From an uncultured Bacilli bacterium (lineage in GTDB: Bacteria; Bacillota_I; Bacilli_A; RF39; UBA660), in NCBI GenBank assembly GCA_934190785.1, contig CAKPTA010000001.1:62001-126000 (forward strand): 64,000 nt of DNA. Reading direction: 5' to 3'. The position numbers were made by a program, and so were the translations under genes. This document shows, piece after piece, positions 1 to 9,662 of this stretch (position 1 is its first letter; the number at the start of each line of letters is the position of its first letter). The notes under the pieces were generated by a model, which ran no database searches, was not told the origin of the DNA, and worked only from the letters and a program-made list of their open reading frames with translations.

Positions 1-1
1 A

Positions 2-799
2 GATAGAATTATGCATAGAATATCAATAAAACTAGCCCAAAGAATAGTATGTTGTTCACAGAGTGTTTATTATGATCAATTAAATAATTATTACGCTAAT
101 CCTAAAAAATTATTGGTTATTCAAAATTTCTGTAATTTAGATGGTATTATAAGTGATATGGGTTGTGCGATAAAAGATTGTGACATGCATTTAGTAAATG
201 ATCATTTAATTATTACGATGGCTCGTCTTGTACCACATAAAGGTCATAAACATATTATGAAAGCAATGTCACTTGTTGTAAAAGAAATTCCAGATGCACA
301 TTTACTTATATTTAGTAGAGGCCCATTACGTGAAGAATTAGAAGAATTTTCTAAAAAATTGCATTTAGAAAACAATATATTTTTTATGGATTTTCACCCA
401 AATCCATATCAATTTATAAAGTTAGCAAAAGCGTTTATTTTAGCTTCTGATTATGAGGGATTTCCAAATGTTTTAATTGAAGCTATGGCATGTGGAGCAC
501 CTATTATTGCAACAGATGCTCCAGGTGGATCTAGAGAAATCGTAAGTAATACCGTTTCTAAGGGTGAATTTGTTAATGATTTAACAGAAATGGATTATGG
601 AATTTTAATTCCAAGCTTTATTAATGAACATGATAGTTCTGATATAACTGAACATGAGAAAATGCTAGCACGTGCGTTTATAATACTTTTAAGTGATGAT
701 AATAAATATCATTATTACCATAATAAATCATTAGAACGAACTGATGCGTTTGCACGTGATAAAATTTTAAAAAAATGGCTAGATGTTATTGGAGAGTGA
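2..799 (+). CDS. GT4 glycosyltransferase, 5' truncated by the window edge
   Basis: C-terminal two thirds of a GT-B fold, family 4 glycosyltransferase. The frame is open to the left edge, so the true start lies outside the window; the first internal ATG is at position 11. The nucleotide-sugar binding signature EGFPNVLIEAMACG is followed by DAPGGSREI, containing the conserved E-x7-E pattern of GT4 enzymes. The protein probably transfers a sugar from an NDP-sugar to a lipid-linked or growing surface glycan at the inner face of the membrane. Its DAPGGS segment is nearly the same as in the next gene, so the two are likely paralogues. Donor and acceptor cannot be deduced. Confidence 0.85.
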   Translation, partial: DRIMHRISIKLAQRIVCCSQSVYYDQLNNYYANPKKLLVIQNFCNLDGIISDMGCAIKDCDMHLVNDHLIITMARLVPHKGHKHIMKAMSLVVKEIPDAHLLIFSRGPLREELEEFSKKLHLENNIFFMDFHPNPYQFIKLAKAFILASDYEGFPNVLIEAMACGAPIIATDAPGGSREIVSNTVSKGEFVNDLTEMDYGILIPSFINEHDSSDITEHEKMLARAFIILLSDDNKYHYYHNKSLERTDAFARDKILKKWLDVIGE

Positions 800-1974
800 T
801 GAAAATGAATATGAAGAAGAAAAATGTTATGTTTTTAATTGGTAAGATGCAAACAGGTGGAGCAGAGCATGTTGTATATAATTTATGTAATTCTCTAAAA
901 GATGAATATAATATAACACTTGTTACGCGTACGATGGAAGGTGCTGATTATATACCTGATGTTAATACTGTAGAAATACCTGAACTTGGTAGTAAAAAGA
1001 AATTATTCTTAGGACTTAAAAAATTAAAAAAATTAAAAAAGAAGTTAAAAATTGATACTTCAATTAGTTTTTTGCTTAAGTATAATATTTATAATTATTT
1101 AACTAAAAATAAAGAAAGAGTTATTATATCTGTTAGAAATAATATAACATCTTCAAAGCGTATTTATTCTAAGACATATATAGCTTTATATAAAAAAATT
1201 ATTAACAAAGTTGATTTAGTTGTAAATGTATCAGCAACGACAATGGATGATTCTATTCGTAATTTTGGCGCTAACCGTAATAAAAATATTGTTATTCCAA
1301 ATTTTTGTGATTATGAATTTATAAATAGTGTTAAAAATGAAGAACTTCCAGATGAACATCGTGATATTTTTAAAAGGGATGTTATTATTTCTAATGGAAG
1401 ATATAATTATCAAAAAGGGCAATGGCATTTAATTAGAGCATTTAAGAATGTTGCATCTAAAAATCCAAATGCTGTATTAGTTTTAACAGGAAGAGGTTCA
1501 CTTAAAGAGTACTTTGAAGCATTAGTTGATGAATTAAATCTTAAAGATAATGTTTATATATTAGATTATGTAGATAACGTCTATAGATATATGCATCACG
1601 CAAAAATGTTCTTCTTAAATTCTTTTTATGAAGGTATGCCTAATGTTTTACTAGAAGCTATGGCGTGTGATTTACCTGTTATTGCAACCGATGCTCCAGG
1701 TGGTTCTAAAGAAATATTAGAGCCTGGTTCTAATATTAATGAACGACTAAAAGAAGTAACTTGCGCTAGTTATGGGGTATTAGTTCCAATGTGTGATGGA
1801 AATATGTATAGTGCAAATGATGCTTTAACTAAAGAAGAAGAACAATTAGCTGATGCCATTAATATGATGTTAGAAGATGACAAGTTATATAATGACTATA
1901 AGAAAATTTCTGAACAAAGAGTATTAGATTTTTCTAGGGATAAAATCTTGGATATGTGGCGAAAAATCATTTAA
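799..1974 (+). CDS. GT4 glycosyltransferase
   Basis: Glycosyltransferase family 4 (GT-B) protein of about 391 residues. The N-terminus carries the TGGAEHV motif seen in polysaccharide GT4 enzymes, and the C-terminal donor domain has EGMPNVLLEAMAC followed by DAPGGSKEI (about residues 277-302). The start is taken at the ATG at 799, which overlaps the TGA of the previous gene (TGATG coupling) and has GGAG at 791-794; ATGs at 805 and 811 are alternatives, and the frame is open back to an ATG at 775. It most likely acts in the same glycan pathway as its neighbours. It is the last gene before a 244-bp intergenic gap holding a terminator and a promoter. Confidence 0.85.
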   Translation: MKMNMKKKNVMFLIGKMQTGGAEHVVYNLCNSLKDEYNITLVTRTMEGADYIPDVNTVEIPELGSKKKLFLGLKKLKKLKKKLKIDTSISFLLKYNIYNYLTKNKERVIISVRNNITSSKRIYSKTYIALYKKIINKVDLVVNVSATTMDDSIRNFGANRNKNIVIPNFCDYEFINSVKNEELPDEHRDIFKRDVIISNGRYNYQKGQWHLIRAFKNVASKNPNAVLVLTGRGSLKEYFEALVDELNLKDNVYILDYVDNVYRYMHHAKMFFLNSFYEGMPNVLLEAMACDLPVIATDAPGGSKEILEPGSNINERLKEVTCASYGVLVPMCDGNMYSANDALTKEEEQLADAINMMLEDDKLYNDYKKISEQRVLDFSRDKILDMWRKII

Positions 1975-2105
1975 AAACTTGACTTTTAAGTGAGGGGAAA
2001 GTATTATATATGCTAGTCAAATTACAAAAAAATAATATTACTGATACTATAATAAAATTCACAAAAAAATACAAAATTAAAATTAGAATTTTACATTATT
2101 AATTG

Positions 2106-2130
2106 AGATAATAAACGTTATCTTTTTTTT
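2106..2130 (+). terminator. Rho-independent terminator after the first GT pair
   Basis: AGATAA (2106-2111) pairs with TTATCT (2118-2123) around a 6-nt loop and is followed by a run of T. It lies 130 bp after the stop of the GT gene and before the promoter of the next operon. The stem is short and AT-rich, so strength is uncertain. Confidence 0.55.
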
Positions 2131-2158
2131 ATTTCAGATGCATCTTATCTTGAAATAA
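2129..2158. promoter_or_regulatory. Inverted repeat overlapping the -35 box, candidate operator
   Basis: TTATTTCA (2129-2136) and TGAAATAA (2151-2158) form a perfect 8-bp inverted repeat with a 14-nt centre that itself contains the palindrome GATGCATC. The right arm covers most of the -35 hexamer TTGAAA (2150-2155). The geometry fits a dimeric repressor site, but no regulator can be named, and the left arm overlaps the T-tract of the upstream terminator. Confidence 0.4.
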
Positions 2159-2178
2159 ATACTTATATTATTTATAAT
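2150..2178 (+). promoter_or_regulatory. SigA-type promoter of the glycan operon
   Basis: TTGAAA (2150-2155), a 17-bp spacer and TATAAT (2173-2178). The predicted transcript begins about 30 nt before the GHMP kinase start and probably runs through to the terminator at 11293. Confidence 0.75.
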
Positions 2179-2218
2179 GTATATGTAATAGATAATAGAT
2201 GGGAGTATAGGTGATTTT

Positions 2219-3355
2219 ATGACTGATTCATATAAGTATAAATTATTTGTTCCATATAGGGTATCACCTCTTGGAGCTCACATTGACCATCAACTTGGAA
2301 TTGTTACGGGATTTGCTCTTGATAAGGGAATAACTATTAAATATAATGCTACAAAAGATGGGAGATTTACAGTAGAATCACATGATTTTGAAGTTAAAAC
2401 AAATTTTGATTATGATTCAATACCTAAAATGGATGGATCATGGCATGATTATTTAGTTGGAAGTATCTTAGCATTAATGGAAAAGAATGATCTTAAATAT
2501 GGAATAGATGCTTATATATGTGAATCACTTCCAGTCGGTGGACTTGCTAGTTCTTCAGCTATTATAATTTCTTATATTTTATCAATTGCAACTGTAAATG
2601 ATATTAAATTAGAAGAATATGATCTCATTAAATATGTTCAAAGTGTTGAAAATAAATATTTAAATACAAAAGTTGGAATATTAGATCCAAGTTGTGAAAT
2701 ATATGGAAGAGGCGATTCTTTGTTATGTTTTGATACTAAAAATAATCAACACAAGTTGATAAAAATGAATAGTAAAAGTAATTTTAAAATTTGTCTTATA
2801 TATTCTGGTGTATCAAGAAGACTTACAAATACAATGTATAATGTTAGAGTTGATGAATGTAAAGCATCAGCATTTCTTTTAAATTCGCTTCTTCAGAATA
2901 GTCCGATTGAGTATAATAATGCTTATCTTAGAAATTTTTCATATGATGATTTTATTAAAAATAAGCAATATTTTCCAGTTAATTATTTGAAAAGAACTCA
3001 TCACTTTTTTAGTGAAAGTGAAAGAGTAAATAAGGGAATTAAATATTTTATGAATGGTGATATGGATAATTTTGGAAAATTAGTATTTGAGTCTGGAACC
3101 AGTTCAATTGAAAATTATGAAACAGGATCTGAACAATTAGAGGTTTTGCATAATATAGCAATGAAGACAAAAGGTATTTATGGTGGTAGATTTTCAGGAG
3201 CAGGATTTAATGGTTACTATATGGCTATCATTGATCCTAAATATGAAGATGAAATAATTAATGTGATAACAAAAGAATATCTTAATATCTATCCGCAATA
3301 TAAAGATGATTTTAAAATATACTTATGTAATGTTGGGAGAGGAGTGAATTTATGA
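2219..3355 (+). CDS. GHMP kinase, galactokinase/galacturonokinase-like
   Basis: Small-molecule sugar kinase of the GHMP superfamily, 378 residues, close to galactokinase length. Motif 1 is PLGAHIDHQ (residues 17-25); bacterial galactokinases normally read GEHTDY here, while the PLGAHIDHQ form is what I recall from plant galacturonokinase. Motif 2, the phosphate loop, is GGLASSSA (107-114) and motif 3 is FSGAGFNGYY (near 324). Expected reaction: sugar + ATP to sugar-1-phosphate. The start has a GGTGAT ribosome site 5 nt upstream, and the stop overlaps the next gene by 4 nt (ATGA), so the product is probably passed to that nucleotidyltransferase. D-galacturonate as substrate is an inference from motif 1 only; galactose or another uronate is possible. 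Confidence 0.8.
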   Translation: MTDSYKYKLFVPYRVSPLGAHIDHQLGIVTGFALDKGITIKYNATKDGRFTVESHDFEVKTNFDYDSIPKMDGSWHDYLVGSILALMEKNDLKYGIDAYICESLPVGGLASSSAIIISYILSIATVNDIKLEEYDLIKYVQSVENKYLNTKVGILDPSCEIYGRGDSLLCFDTKNNQHKLIKMNSKSNFKICLIYSGVSRRLTNTMYNVRVDECKASAFLLNSLLQNSPIEYNNAYLRNFSYDDFIKNKQYFPVNYLKRTHHFFSESERVNKGIKYFMNGDMDNFGKLVFESGTSSIENYETGSEQLEVLHNIAMKTKGIYGGRFSGAGFNGYYMAIIDPKYEDEIINVITKEYLNIYPQYKDDFKIYLCNVGRGVNL

Positions 3356-4077
3356 AATGTATTTTATTAGTAGGAGGTTATGCACGCCGTATGTATCCAC
3401 TTACAGAAAATGTTCCTAAGCCTTTACTTAAAGTTAATGATAAAACTGTTTTGGATATTATTTTGGATATTATTGATGGTAGTACTAATGAAATAGATGA
3501 ATATATATTAATTACAAATGAAACATTTTATGAAAATTTTGTAGCTTGGAGTGAAAGCTCAAAATATAGAGAAAAAATAAAAATTATAAGTGATGGCTCT
3601 ACTTCGAATGAAAAGAAAGTTGGTGCCACAACAGCACTTATTCAAACACTTACAAGTTATGAAGTTGATGATGATGTACTTGTTTTAGCTGGTGATAATA
3701 TTTTAGATTTTTCACTTGATTATATTTTTAAATATTTTATGAATAATCCATATTCTTGTATTATGTATTATAATGAAGATAAAAATGAAAAATTAAGAAA
3801 AACGGGTGTAATTGAAATCGATTGTGATGATTTTGTAAGTTCGATGGAAGAAAAACCAGAAAAGCCAAAAAGTCCTCATGCTGTTCCACCTTTTTATTGG
3901 CTAAAAAAGGAAGATGTAAAAAAATTAATTAAGAAATTTGAAAATACTAGTCATATTGATTCGCTTGGAACAATAATATTAAAATTATGTGAGGAAACAA
4001 AAATTAAAGCTATAAAAATGCATGGTAAAAGATATGATGTTGGTTCACTTGATGAGTATTATAAATTATTAGCGTAG
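3352..4077 (+). CDS. Sugar-1-phosphate nucleotidyltransferase
   Basis: NDP-sugar pyrophosphorylase of the NTP_transferase family, 241 residues (short form, no C-terminal left-handed helix domain). The N-terminal signature LVGGYARRMYPLT (6-18) followed by PKPLL matches the nucleotide-binding loop, with A-R-R in place of the usual G-T-R. LAGDN (about 113-117) provides the metal-binding aspartate. It should convert a sugar-1-phosphate and NTP to an NDP-sugar plus pyrophosphate. The ATGA overlap with the GHMP kinase suggests it uses that kinase's product, making a salvage-type activation route for one sugar. Base specificity (UTP or dTTP) cannot be read from sequence. Confidence 0.85.
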   Translation: MKCILLVGGYARRMYPLTENVPKPLLKVNDKTVLDIILDIIDGSTNEIDEYILITNETFYENFVAWSESSKYREKIKIISDGSTSNEKKVGATTALIQTLTSYEVDDDVLVLAGDNILDFSLDYIFKYFMNNPYSCIMYYNEDKNEKLRKTGVIEIDCDDFVSSMEEKPEKPKSPHAVPPFYWLKKEDVKKLIKKFENTSHIDSLGTIILKLCEETKIKAIKMHGKRYDVGSLDEYYKLLA

Positions 4078-4085
4078 GGGGATGT

Positions 4086-5735
4086 ATGGAATTATTTGGA
4101 GTAATAAAAAATGATAAAGTAAGTATATTTGTTGATGAAGAAAAAGTAAAAAACAATAATTTATTTGTTTTTATTAAGGGTAAAATATTTAATTTTGATG
4201 AGTTAGTAAAGAAGTATAAAATTAAAGTAAATAACGAAAATGAATTAATAAGTGAACTTTACACTAAAGATGGTGTATCTTTTATAGATGAATTAGATGG
4301 AAATTTTTGTATTATAATATATGATTATAAAATAAATAAAATATTTCTTTTGAGGGATAAACTAGGTAGTGAACCTATTTACTATTATACAAAAGATAAT
4401 TTATTTATGGTTTCTACGTCATTAAAAAAATTAGAAGAAAATGAATTTTTTGTAAAAAAAATAAATAAACAAGCATTATCTAATTATTTAGGATATATGT
4501 ATATTTATGAACCATTAACAATTTTTGAAGATACTTATAAAGTAGAAGCAGGGTGCATTTTATGCAGAGATTCTTCTAATATAGAAGTAAATAGATATTT
4601 TGATTTAGCTAAGCTTTATAAAAAGACGAAAAGATTAAAGCATGTAAGCGAAGAAGAGTTAATTAATAATTATACAAAGTTATTTAAAAAATCATTATTA
4701 AAGCGTGGTAACAGAAACTCTAGTGTTGGTATTTTAATGAGTAGTGGTAAAGATTCTACTTTACTTGCTAAACTTTCTAGTATGTATTTTCATGGTAATA
4801 TTAATACATATACTCTGGGTTTTGAAAATGAAAGAGATGAAAGTAAAGGCGCTAATGCTATTGCAAATTATATTAAGAGCAATCATCATTTAATCCCTTT
4901 ACATGATAATGATGTTTTAAAAACTATTAAAGAAATGCCTAAATATTATGATGAACCATTTGCTGACCCATCTATTATTCCAAGTATGTATTTAGCATCT
5001 AATATTCATGATGATAATGATTTTTATATTACGGGAGAAGGAAATGATGCAGTATTCTTAAATTCTAGTATGTATAATATTTATAATTTTTCTAAGAGAA
5101 TTAAATTATATGTAAAAAAATTGATTAATATTTATAATCACAAAAGAGTTTATCACAACTTTAGTGAAATGGCACAAGTTAATATTTTAGGAAGATTTAA
5201 TTATTCTGATAAAATTACCGGCATAAAAGGAAAAGTTTATAAGTTGTCATATGTTAGAAATAGACGTATGCGTGCTATGATTGGTGATTTAAAACATACA
5301 GTTCCAGAAAAATATAAAGTAAAAACTAAATCTATTATGAAATTTTATAACAATAAATGTTATACTCCATATTATGATTTAGATGTTATAACATATTTAT
5401 TTAAGACACCAATAAATAAAGTTTATAAAAATAATCATGGAAAATATATATTTGAGAAGGTTTTATATAAAAATATTCCTAAAGAATATTATGAAAAATA
5501 TAAAAAGAATGGCTTTGGAGTTCCACTTACAGTTTGGGTTAAGAAGATAATGCTTAATGATATAAAAACTTTATCTAAGAAAAAGACTATTGATAAGCAA
5601 GGATTATTTAATTATGATGAATTAACAAAACTTATTTTAGATTTTGAAGAAAATAGTGATTATAATAAAGCTTGTGTGCTTTGGTGTTACTATATCTTTC
5701 AGTTATGGTATCAAGAAAATATAGAAAAATTATAA
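4086..5735 (+). CDS. Asparagine-synthetase-like amidotransferase lacking the N-terminal Cys
   Basis: Two-domain AsnB-like protein, 549 residues. The N-terminal Ntn-type glutaminase fold is recognisable (ELDGNFCIIIYD, RDKLGSEPIYYY), but the protein begins MELFG, not MCG, so the catalytic Cys2 is missing and glutamine hydrolysis by the usual route is not expected. The C-terminal adenylating domain keeps the PP-loop as SSGKDS (about 219-224), EPFADPS and TGEGND. Family members in polysaccharide clusters amidate uronic acids. The kinase and nucleotidyltransferase upstream make that a plausible role, using free ammonia or ammonia from a partner. A second such protein lies at 9663-11291; the two are divergent paralogues. 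Confidence 0.8.
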   Translation: MELFGVIKNDKVSIFVDEEKVKNNNLFVFIKGKIFNFDELVKKYKIKVNNENELISELYTKDGVSFIDELDGNFCIIIYDYKINKIFLLRDKLGSEPIYYYTKDNLFMVSTSLKKLEENEFFVKKINKQALSNYLGYMYIYEPLTIFEDTYKVEAGCILCRDSSNIEVNRYFDLAKLYKKTKRLKHVSEEELINNYTKLFKKSLLKRGNRNSSVGILMSSGKDSTLLAKLSSMYFHGNINTYTLGFENERDESKGANAIANYIKSNHHLIPLHDNDVLKTIKEMPKYYDEPFADPSIIPSMYLASNIHDDNDFYITGEGNDAVFLNSSMYNIYNFSKRIKLYVKKLINIYNHKRVYHNFSEMAQVNILGRFNYSDKITGIKGKVYKLSYVRNRRMRAMIGDLKHTVPEKYKVKTKSIMKFYNNKCYTPYYDLDVITYLFKTPINKVYKNNHGKYIFEKVLYKNIPKEYYEKYKKNGFGVPLTVWVKKIMLNDIKTLSKKKTIDKQGLFNYDELTKLILDFEENSDYNKACVLWCYYIFQLWYQENIEKL

Positions 5736-5748
5736 GGAGTAGGTAATC

Positions 5749-6858
5749 ATGAAAGTACTGTTTGTTGCTAATACAGATAAGCATATAAATTTATGTTATA
5801 GACCATACATGAAATATTTAAAAGAAAACAATTTTACTGTACATACTGCAACAAACACGGATGTTATGCTTGATTACTCCATAAAAAAGTATAAGATACC
5901 TATTTATCGCAGTCCATTTCATGTTGGAAACATAAGAGCAATTTTAAAATTAAGGAAAATTATAAACAATGAACAATACGATATTATCAGCTGTAGTACA
6001 CCAATGGGAGGTGTTATTGCTAGAGTAGCAGCTATTAAAGCGAGAGAGAAATATAATACTAAAGTTCTTTATACAGCTCATGGTTTTCATTTTTTTAGTG
6101 TTCATGGTAAATTAAAAGGTAAAATATATTATTTAATTGAAAAAATTTTAGCTAAATACACTGATATTTTAGTTACTATTAATGATGAAGATTATAATAT
6201 TGCTAAAAAAAATTTTAATACTGATACAAGGCTTATTAAGGGAATAGGTTTTAATAAAGAAAGATTAAATAACAAGTTAACAAAAGAAGAAATAAAAAAA
6301 ATGCGCTCTATATTAAATCTTAAAGAGAGCGATTATGTTATTATATATATTGCAGAAATATCAAAAAGAAAAAGACAAAAGTATTTAATAAAAGCATTAT
6401 CAAAAATAAATGATGATAATATTAAATTATTATTAGTTGGGGATGATATTTTAAATACAAATATAAACAAATATATTCATAAACTTTCTTTAGATAGTAG
6501 AGTTAAAATTTTGGGATTTAGAGATGATATTTCAAATCTTTTAGATATATCTGATTTGGTTGTCTCAGTATCTAGTCAAGAAGGACTTCCTTTGAATATA
6601 ATGGAAGCTATGTATAAAAATAAAGCAATTATTGTAACTGATTGTAGAGGAAATAGAGATTTAATTAAAAACAATTATAATGGAATAGTAGTTCCCATTA
6701 GTGATATTTGTGAACTTAATAAAAATATAGTTGATCTAAAGAAAAATAAAAATAAAGCATTAAAGATGGGTGCGATTAATAAAGATATAATTAATGAATA
6801 TAGTGTTGATAATATTTTAAGTAAATATGTAGATATTTATGAAGAGTTACTTAAGTAG
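5749..6858 (+). CDS. GT4 glycosyltransferase, EpsD/TuaC-like
   Basis: Family 4 glycosyltransferase, 369 residues, with the N-terminal acceptor-domain pattern YTAHGFHFF, then IEKILAKYTD and ITIN-DEDY typical of EpsD/TuaC-type enzymes in exopolysaccharide and teichuronic-acid clusters. The donor domain has SQEGLPLNIMEAM with the conserved glutamates. A strong AAGGAG site precedes the ATG, and 13 nt separate it from the AsnB-like gene. It sits in the middle of the operon and probably adds one residue of the repeat unit. The teichuronic-acid parallel fits a uronate-containing polymer but does not prove it. Confidence 0.85.
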   Translation: MKVLFVANTDKHINLCYRPYMKYLKENNFTVHTATNTDVMLDYSIKKYKIPIYRSPFHVGNIRAILKLRKIINNEQYDIISCSTPMGGVIARVAAIKAREKYNTKVLYTAHGFHFFSVHGKLKGKIYYLIEKILAKYTDILVTINDEDYNIAKKNFNTDTRLIKGIGFNKERLNNKLTKEEIKKMRSILNLKESDYVIIYIAEISKRKRQKYLIKALSKINDDNIKLLLVGDDILNTNINKYIHKLSLDSRVKILGFRDDISNLLDISDLVVSVSSQEGLPLNIMEAMYKNKAIIVTDCRGNRDLIKNNYNGIVVPISDICELNKNIVDLKKNKNKALKMGAINKDIINEYSVDNILSKYVDIYEELLK

Positions 6859-6866
6859 GTGAATTA

Positions 6867-8579
6867 ATGAAAAAAATTATAAATGATATAAAAGCAAGCA
6901 AAGCCTTTCTTAAAAATTGTAAAAAAGAAATCATATTAATAATTATTTTAAGTATTTTTGTAACACTTATTTCTATTATAAATCCATCTATCTGTGGTAT
7001 GATTGTTAATAATATTTTAGCCTCTAATTTTAAAAAGTCATTCATCCTAGCAATTGCAATTAGTGTATTTCAATTTGCACTTGTTTCGTGCAATCTTTTA
7101 ATTAGTAAAAACTATTTAAAAGCTCAACAAAAAATGATTTTAAACATTAGAAAAAGTGCTTGTAGACTTTTACTTAATTTAAAACTTGGTGTTATCACAA
7201 AAAAAGGTCAAGGTAAATTCTTAAGCAGAATCAAAGGTGATTCTACTAAAATCGCATCTTATTTTAGTAATATGAAAGATAGTATTGTTCTAGCTTTGAG
7301 TAATATCGGAGTATTGTTTATTATTTTTAAACTAAATTATATTATTGGAATTTATTATTTAATATGTACTATTATATTACTTACAATTCGTTATTATGGT
7401 GTAAAAAAGAGTTTATATTATAGGAAACTTAATTTAGAATTATCTGACAATAACTCTATGTTACTTGGACAAGTTATCAAAGGTGCTAGAGATATTAAGG
7501 TTTTAAAATTAAAAAGTATTTTTAATGAACAAGCAGATCGTTCATTTGAACAAATATCTAATTTAGAATACAAAAGTAATATTTATTTTGAATATACAAA
7601 TAAAATATGTAATTTCATAGAAACAGTATCTACTGGTTGTCTAATTTTTTTATCTATTTTTCTTATAAAAATAAATGCTTTGACAACTGATTCATTTGTT
7701 ATTATTTTTATGTATCGCACAAGTATTTTTACCTTTTCTAATAAAATAGGGCAGTTATTAAATCAATTTGGTCAATTTCAGTTATCACTTGATCGTATTT
7801 TAGCTATTTTTGAATATAGTGTTGAAAGCTATGGTAATGTTGAAATGAAAGATTATTTAGGAAGTATTAAATTTGATCATGTTTCATATGAATATGAAGA
7901 GGGATTTTCTCTAAAGGATATATCATTTAATGTAGATAATGGTAAGTTTATATCATTTGTTGGAAAGAGTGGTTCAGGAAAATCAACTATCTTTTCACTT
8001 TTAACAAAAATAATTGAACCGGATAAGGGATCTATCTATTTTGACTCCTATAATTTGAGTGATGTAACAGAGGATAGCATTCGTGAAAATATTTCTTTAG
8101 TAACACAACAACCATTTTTATTTAATATGACCATTCGTGAAAATCTATCTATTATTGATGATAACGTTGATCATATTAATAAAGTTTGTCATGATGTTGG
8201 TCTAGATCGTCTTATTTCTAATTTAGAAAATGGTTATGATACTGTTATAGATGAAGACGGAGGTAATTTAAGCGGTGGTGAAAAACAAAAATTAGCGCTT
8301 GCTCGAGTATTACTATCTAATACTAAAGTAATCCTTTTAGATGAAGTTACAAATAATCTTGATAATACCGCTAGAAATGATATAAAAGAAATTATAAATA
8401 GTTTAAAAGGAAAATATACAATTATTATGATTACACATGATATGGATATGGTTGACACATCTGACAATATTATTGTTTTAAACAATGGAGAAATAGTTGG
8501 CATGGGAACACATAATGAATTATTAAAAACAAATAGTTATTATGAAAAATTATACTATGGAGATAAAGATGAAGCGTAA
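6867..8579 (+). CDS. ABC transporter, fused membrane and ATPase domains
   Basis: Half-size exporter of the ABCB/MsbA type, 570 residues. About six membrane segments occupy residues 15-300. The ATPase domain follows with Walker A GKSGSGKST (near 367), Q-loop VTQQPF, signature LSGGEKQK (near 468), Walker B VILLDE and the H-loop ITHD. All ATPase motifs are intact. It presumably works as a homodimer. Position inside the glycan operon suggests export or flipping of the lipid-linked glycan or of a glycolipid. The gene overlaps the following glycosyltransferase by 11 nt. No peptidase C39 domain is present, so bacteriocin export is unlikely. Confidence 0.88.
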   Translation: MKKIINDIKASKAFLKNCKKEIILIIILSIFVTLISIINPSICGMIVNNILASNFKKSFILAIAISVFQFALVSCNLLISKNYLKAQQKMILNIRKSACRLLLNLKLGVITKKGQGKFLSRIKGDSTKIASYFSNMKDSIVLALSNIGVLFIIFKLNYIIGIYYLICTIILLTIRYYGVKKSLYYRKLNLELSDNNSMLLGQVIKGARDIKVLKLKSIFNEQADRSFEQISNLEYKSNIYFEYTNKICNFIETVSTGCLIFLSIFLIKINALTTDSFVIIFMYRTSIFTFSNKIGQLLNQFGQFQLSLDRILAIFEYSVESYGNVEMKDYLGSIKFDHVSYEYEEGFSLKDISFNVDNGKFISFVGKSGSGKSTIFSLLTKIIEPDKGSIYFDSYNLSDVTEDSIRENISLVTQQPFLFNMTIRENLSIIDDNVDHINKVCHDVGLDRLISNLENGYDTVIDEDGGNLSGGEKQKLALARVLLSNTKVILLDEVTNNLDNTARNDIKEIINSLKGKYTIIMITHDMDMVDTSDNIIVLNNGEIVGMGTHNELLKTNSYYEKLYYGDKDEA

Positions 8580-9657
8580 GATAATGTTTTATACAATGAC
8601 ACTAAAAAAAGGTGGAGCAGAGAATACGATTGTTAATATTGCAAATGAATTTATTAATAAATATGATATTACAATTGTAACTAATATAAAGTGTAAATCA
8701 GAATATATTTTGGATAGTAGAGTTAAACATATTTGTTTAGATAAGGATAATAAACAAAATGAATCTTTTCTAAAAAAAATTATAACTAAATTAAGCCCAA
8801 AAAGAACAAAATATTTAAAGAAAGTAATCATTAGTGAAAAACCTGATCTTGTTTTTTCTTTCTTGCCAGAACCTTCAATTAGATTACTTAAATTAAAAAG
8901 ATATTTTAAAATTCCTTTGCTTGTTTCTGTTAGAAATCATCCTGAACATGAATTTATTCATTTAAAAAAAATAAGAGATTTTTATTATAAAAAAGCAACA
9001 ACAGTTATTGTACAGGATAAAAGTTATATTAAATATTTTAGTGATGATGTGAAAAAAAATATGAATGTTATACCTAACTTTTTAACTGAAGAATTTACAA
9101 GGTATGAATCTAGTATAGAAAAAAGAAACAAAATAGTTACAGTAACAAGATTGGAACCACAAAAAAACTTACAGCTATTAATTAGGGCATTTTCTTTGCT
9201 TGATCATAAATTTGATGATTATGAATTATATATTTATGGGATTGGTAGTGAATATGAAAAATTAAAAAAACTAATTGATAAATATGATCTAAACAAGATA
9301 GTTATTTTGGCTGGAAGAGTTAAATCAATACCTGATGAGATAAGTGATGCTGTTTTATTTGTTTTACCATCTAACTATGAAGGTATGCCAAATGTTTTAC
9401 TAGAAGCAATGTCATTATCTATTCCTGTTATTACAACTTATTCAACAGAAGTCATTGATTCTATTATTACTAGTGATGAAAATGGTATAATTGTTCCAGT
9501 AGGTGATGCATTAGCACTAAGAGATGCAATGGATAGATTGCTTAGTAACAAAGAATTACAAAATAAACTTAAAACTAATGCAAGTAAGGTTAGAGAAATA
9601 TATAATAAAGATAATATTATTAAGTTATGGGAAGAAATTATTGAAAGGTATTTGTAA
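8569..9657 (+). CDS. GT4 glycosyltransferase
   Basis: Family 4 glycosyltransferase, 362 residues, with KKGGAENTI at the N-terminus and EGMPNVLLEAMSLSIPVI at about 270-287. The start chosen is the ATG at 8569, 6 nt after GGAG and overlapping the end of the ABC transporter gene; the longer frame from 8542 would lie entirely inside that gene and lacks a ribosome site. It is a fourth GT4 enzyme of the cluster, so the repeat unit may contain at least four sugars if each enzyme adds one. Confidence 0.85.
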   Translation: MKRKIMFYTMTLKKGGAENTIVNIANEFINKYDITIVTNIKCKSEYILDSRVKHICLDKDNKQNESFLKKIITKLSPKRTKYLKKVIISEKPDLVFSFLPEPSIRLLKLKRYFKIPLLVSVRNHPEHEFIHLKKIRDFYYKKATTVIVQDKSYIKYFSDDVKKNMNVIPNFLTEEFTRYESSIEKRNKIVTVTRLEPQKNLQLLIRAFSLLDHKFDDYELYIYGIGSEYEKLKKLIDKYDLNKIVILAGRVKSIPDEISDAVLFVLPSNYEGMPNVLLEAMSLSIPVITTYSTEVIDSIITSDENGIIVPVGDALALRDAMDRLLSNKELQNKLKTNASKVREIYNKDNIIKLWEEIIERYL

Positions 9658-9662
9658 TATTT

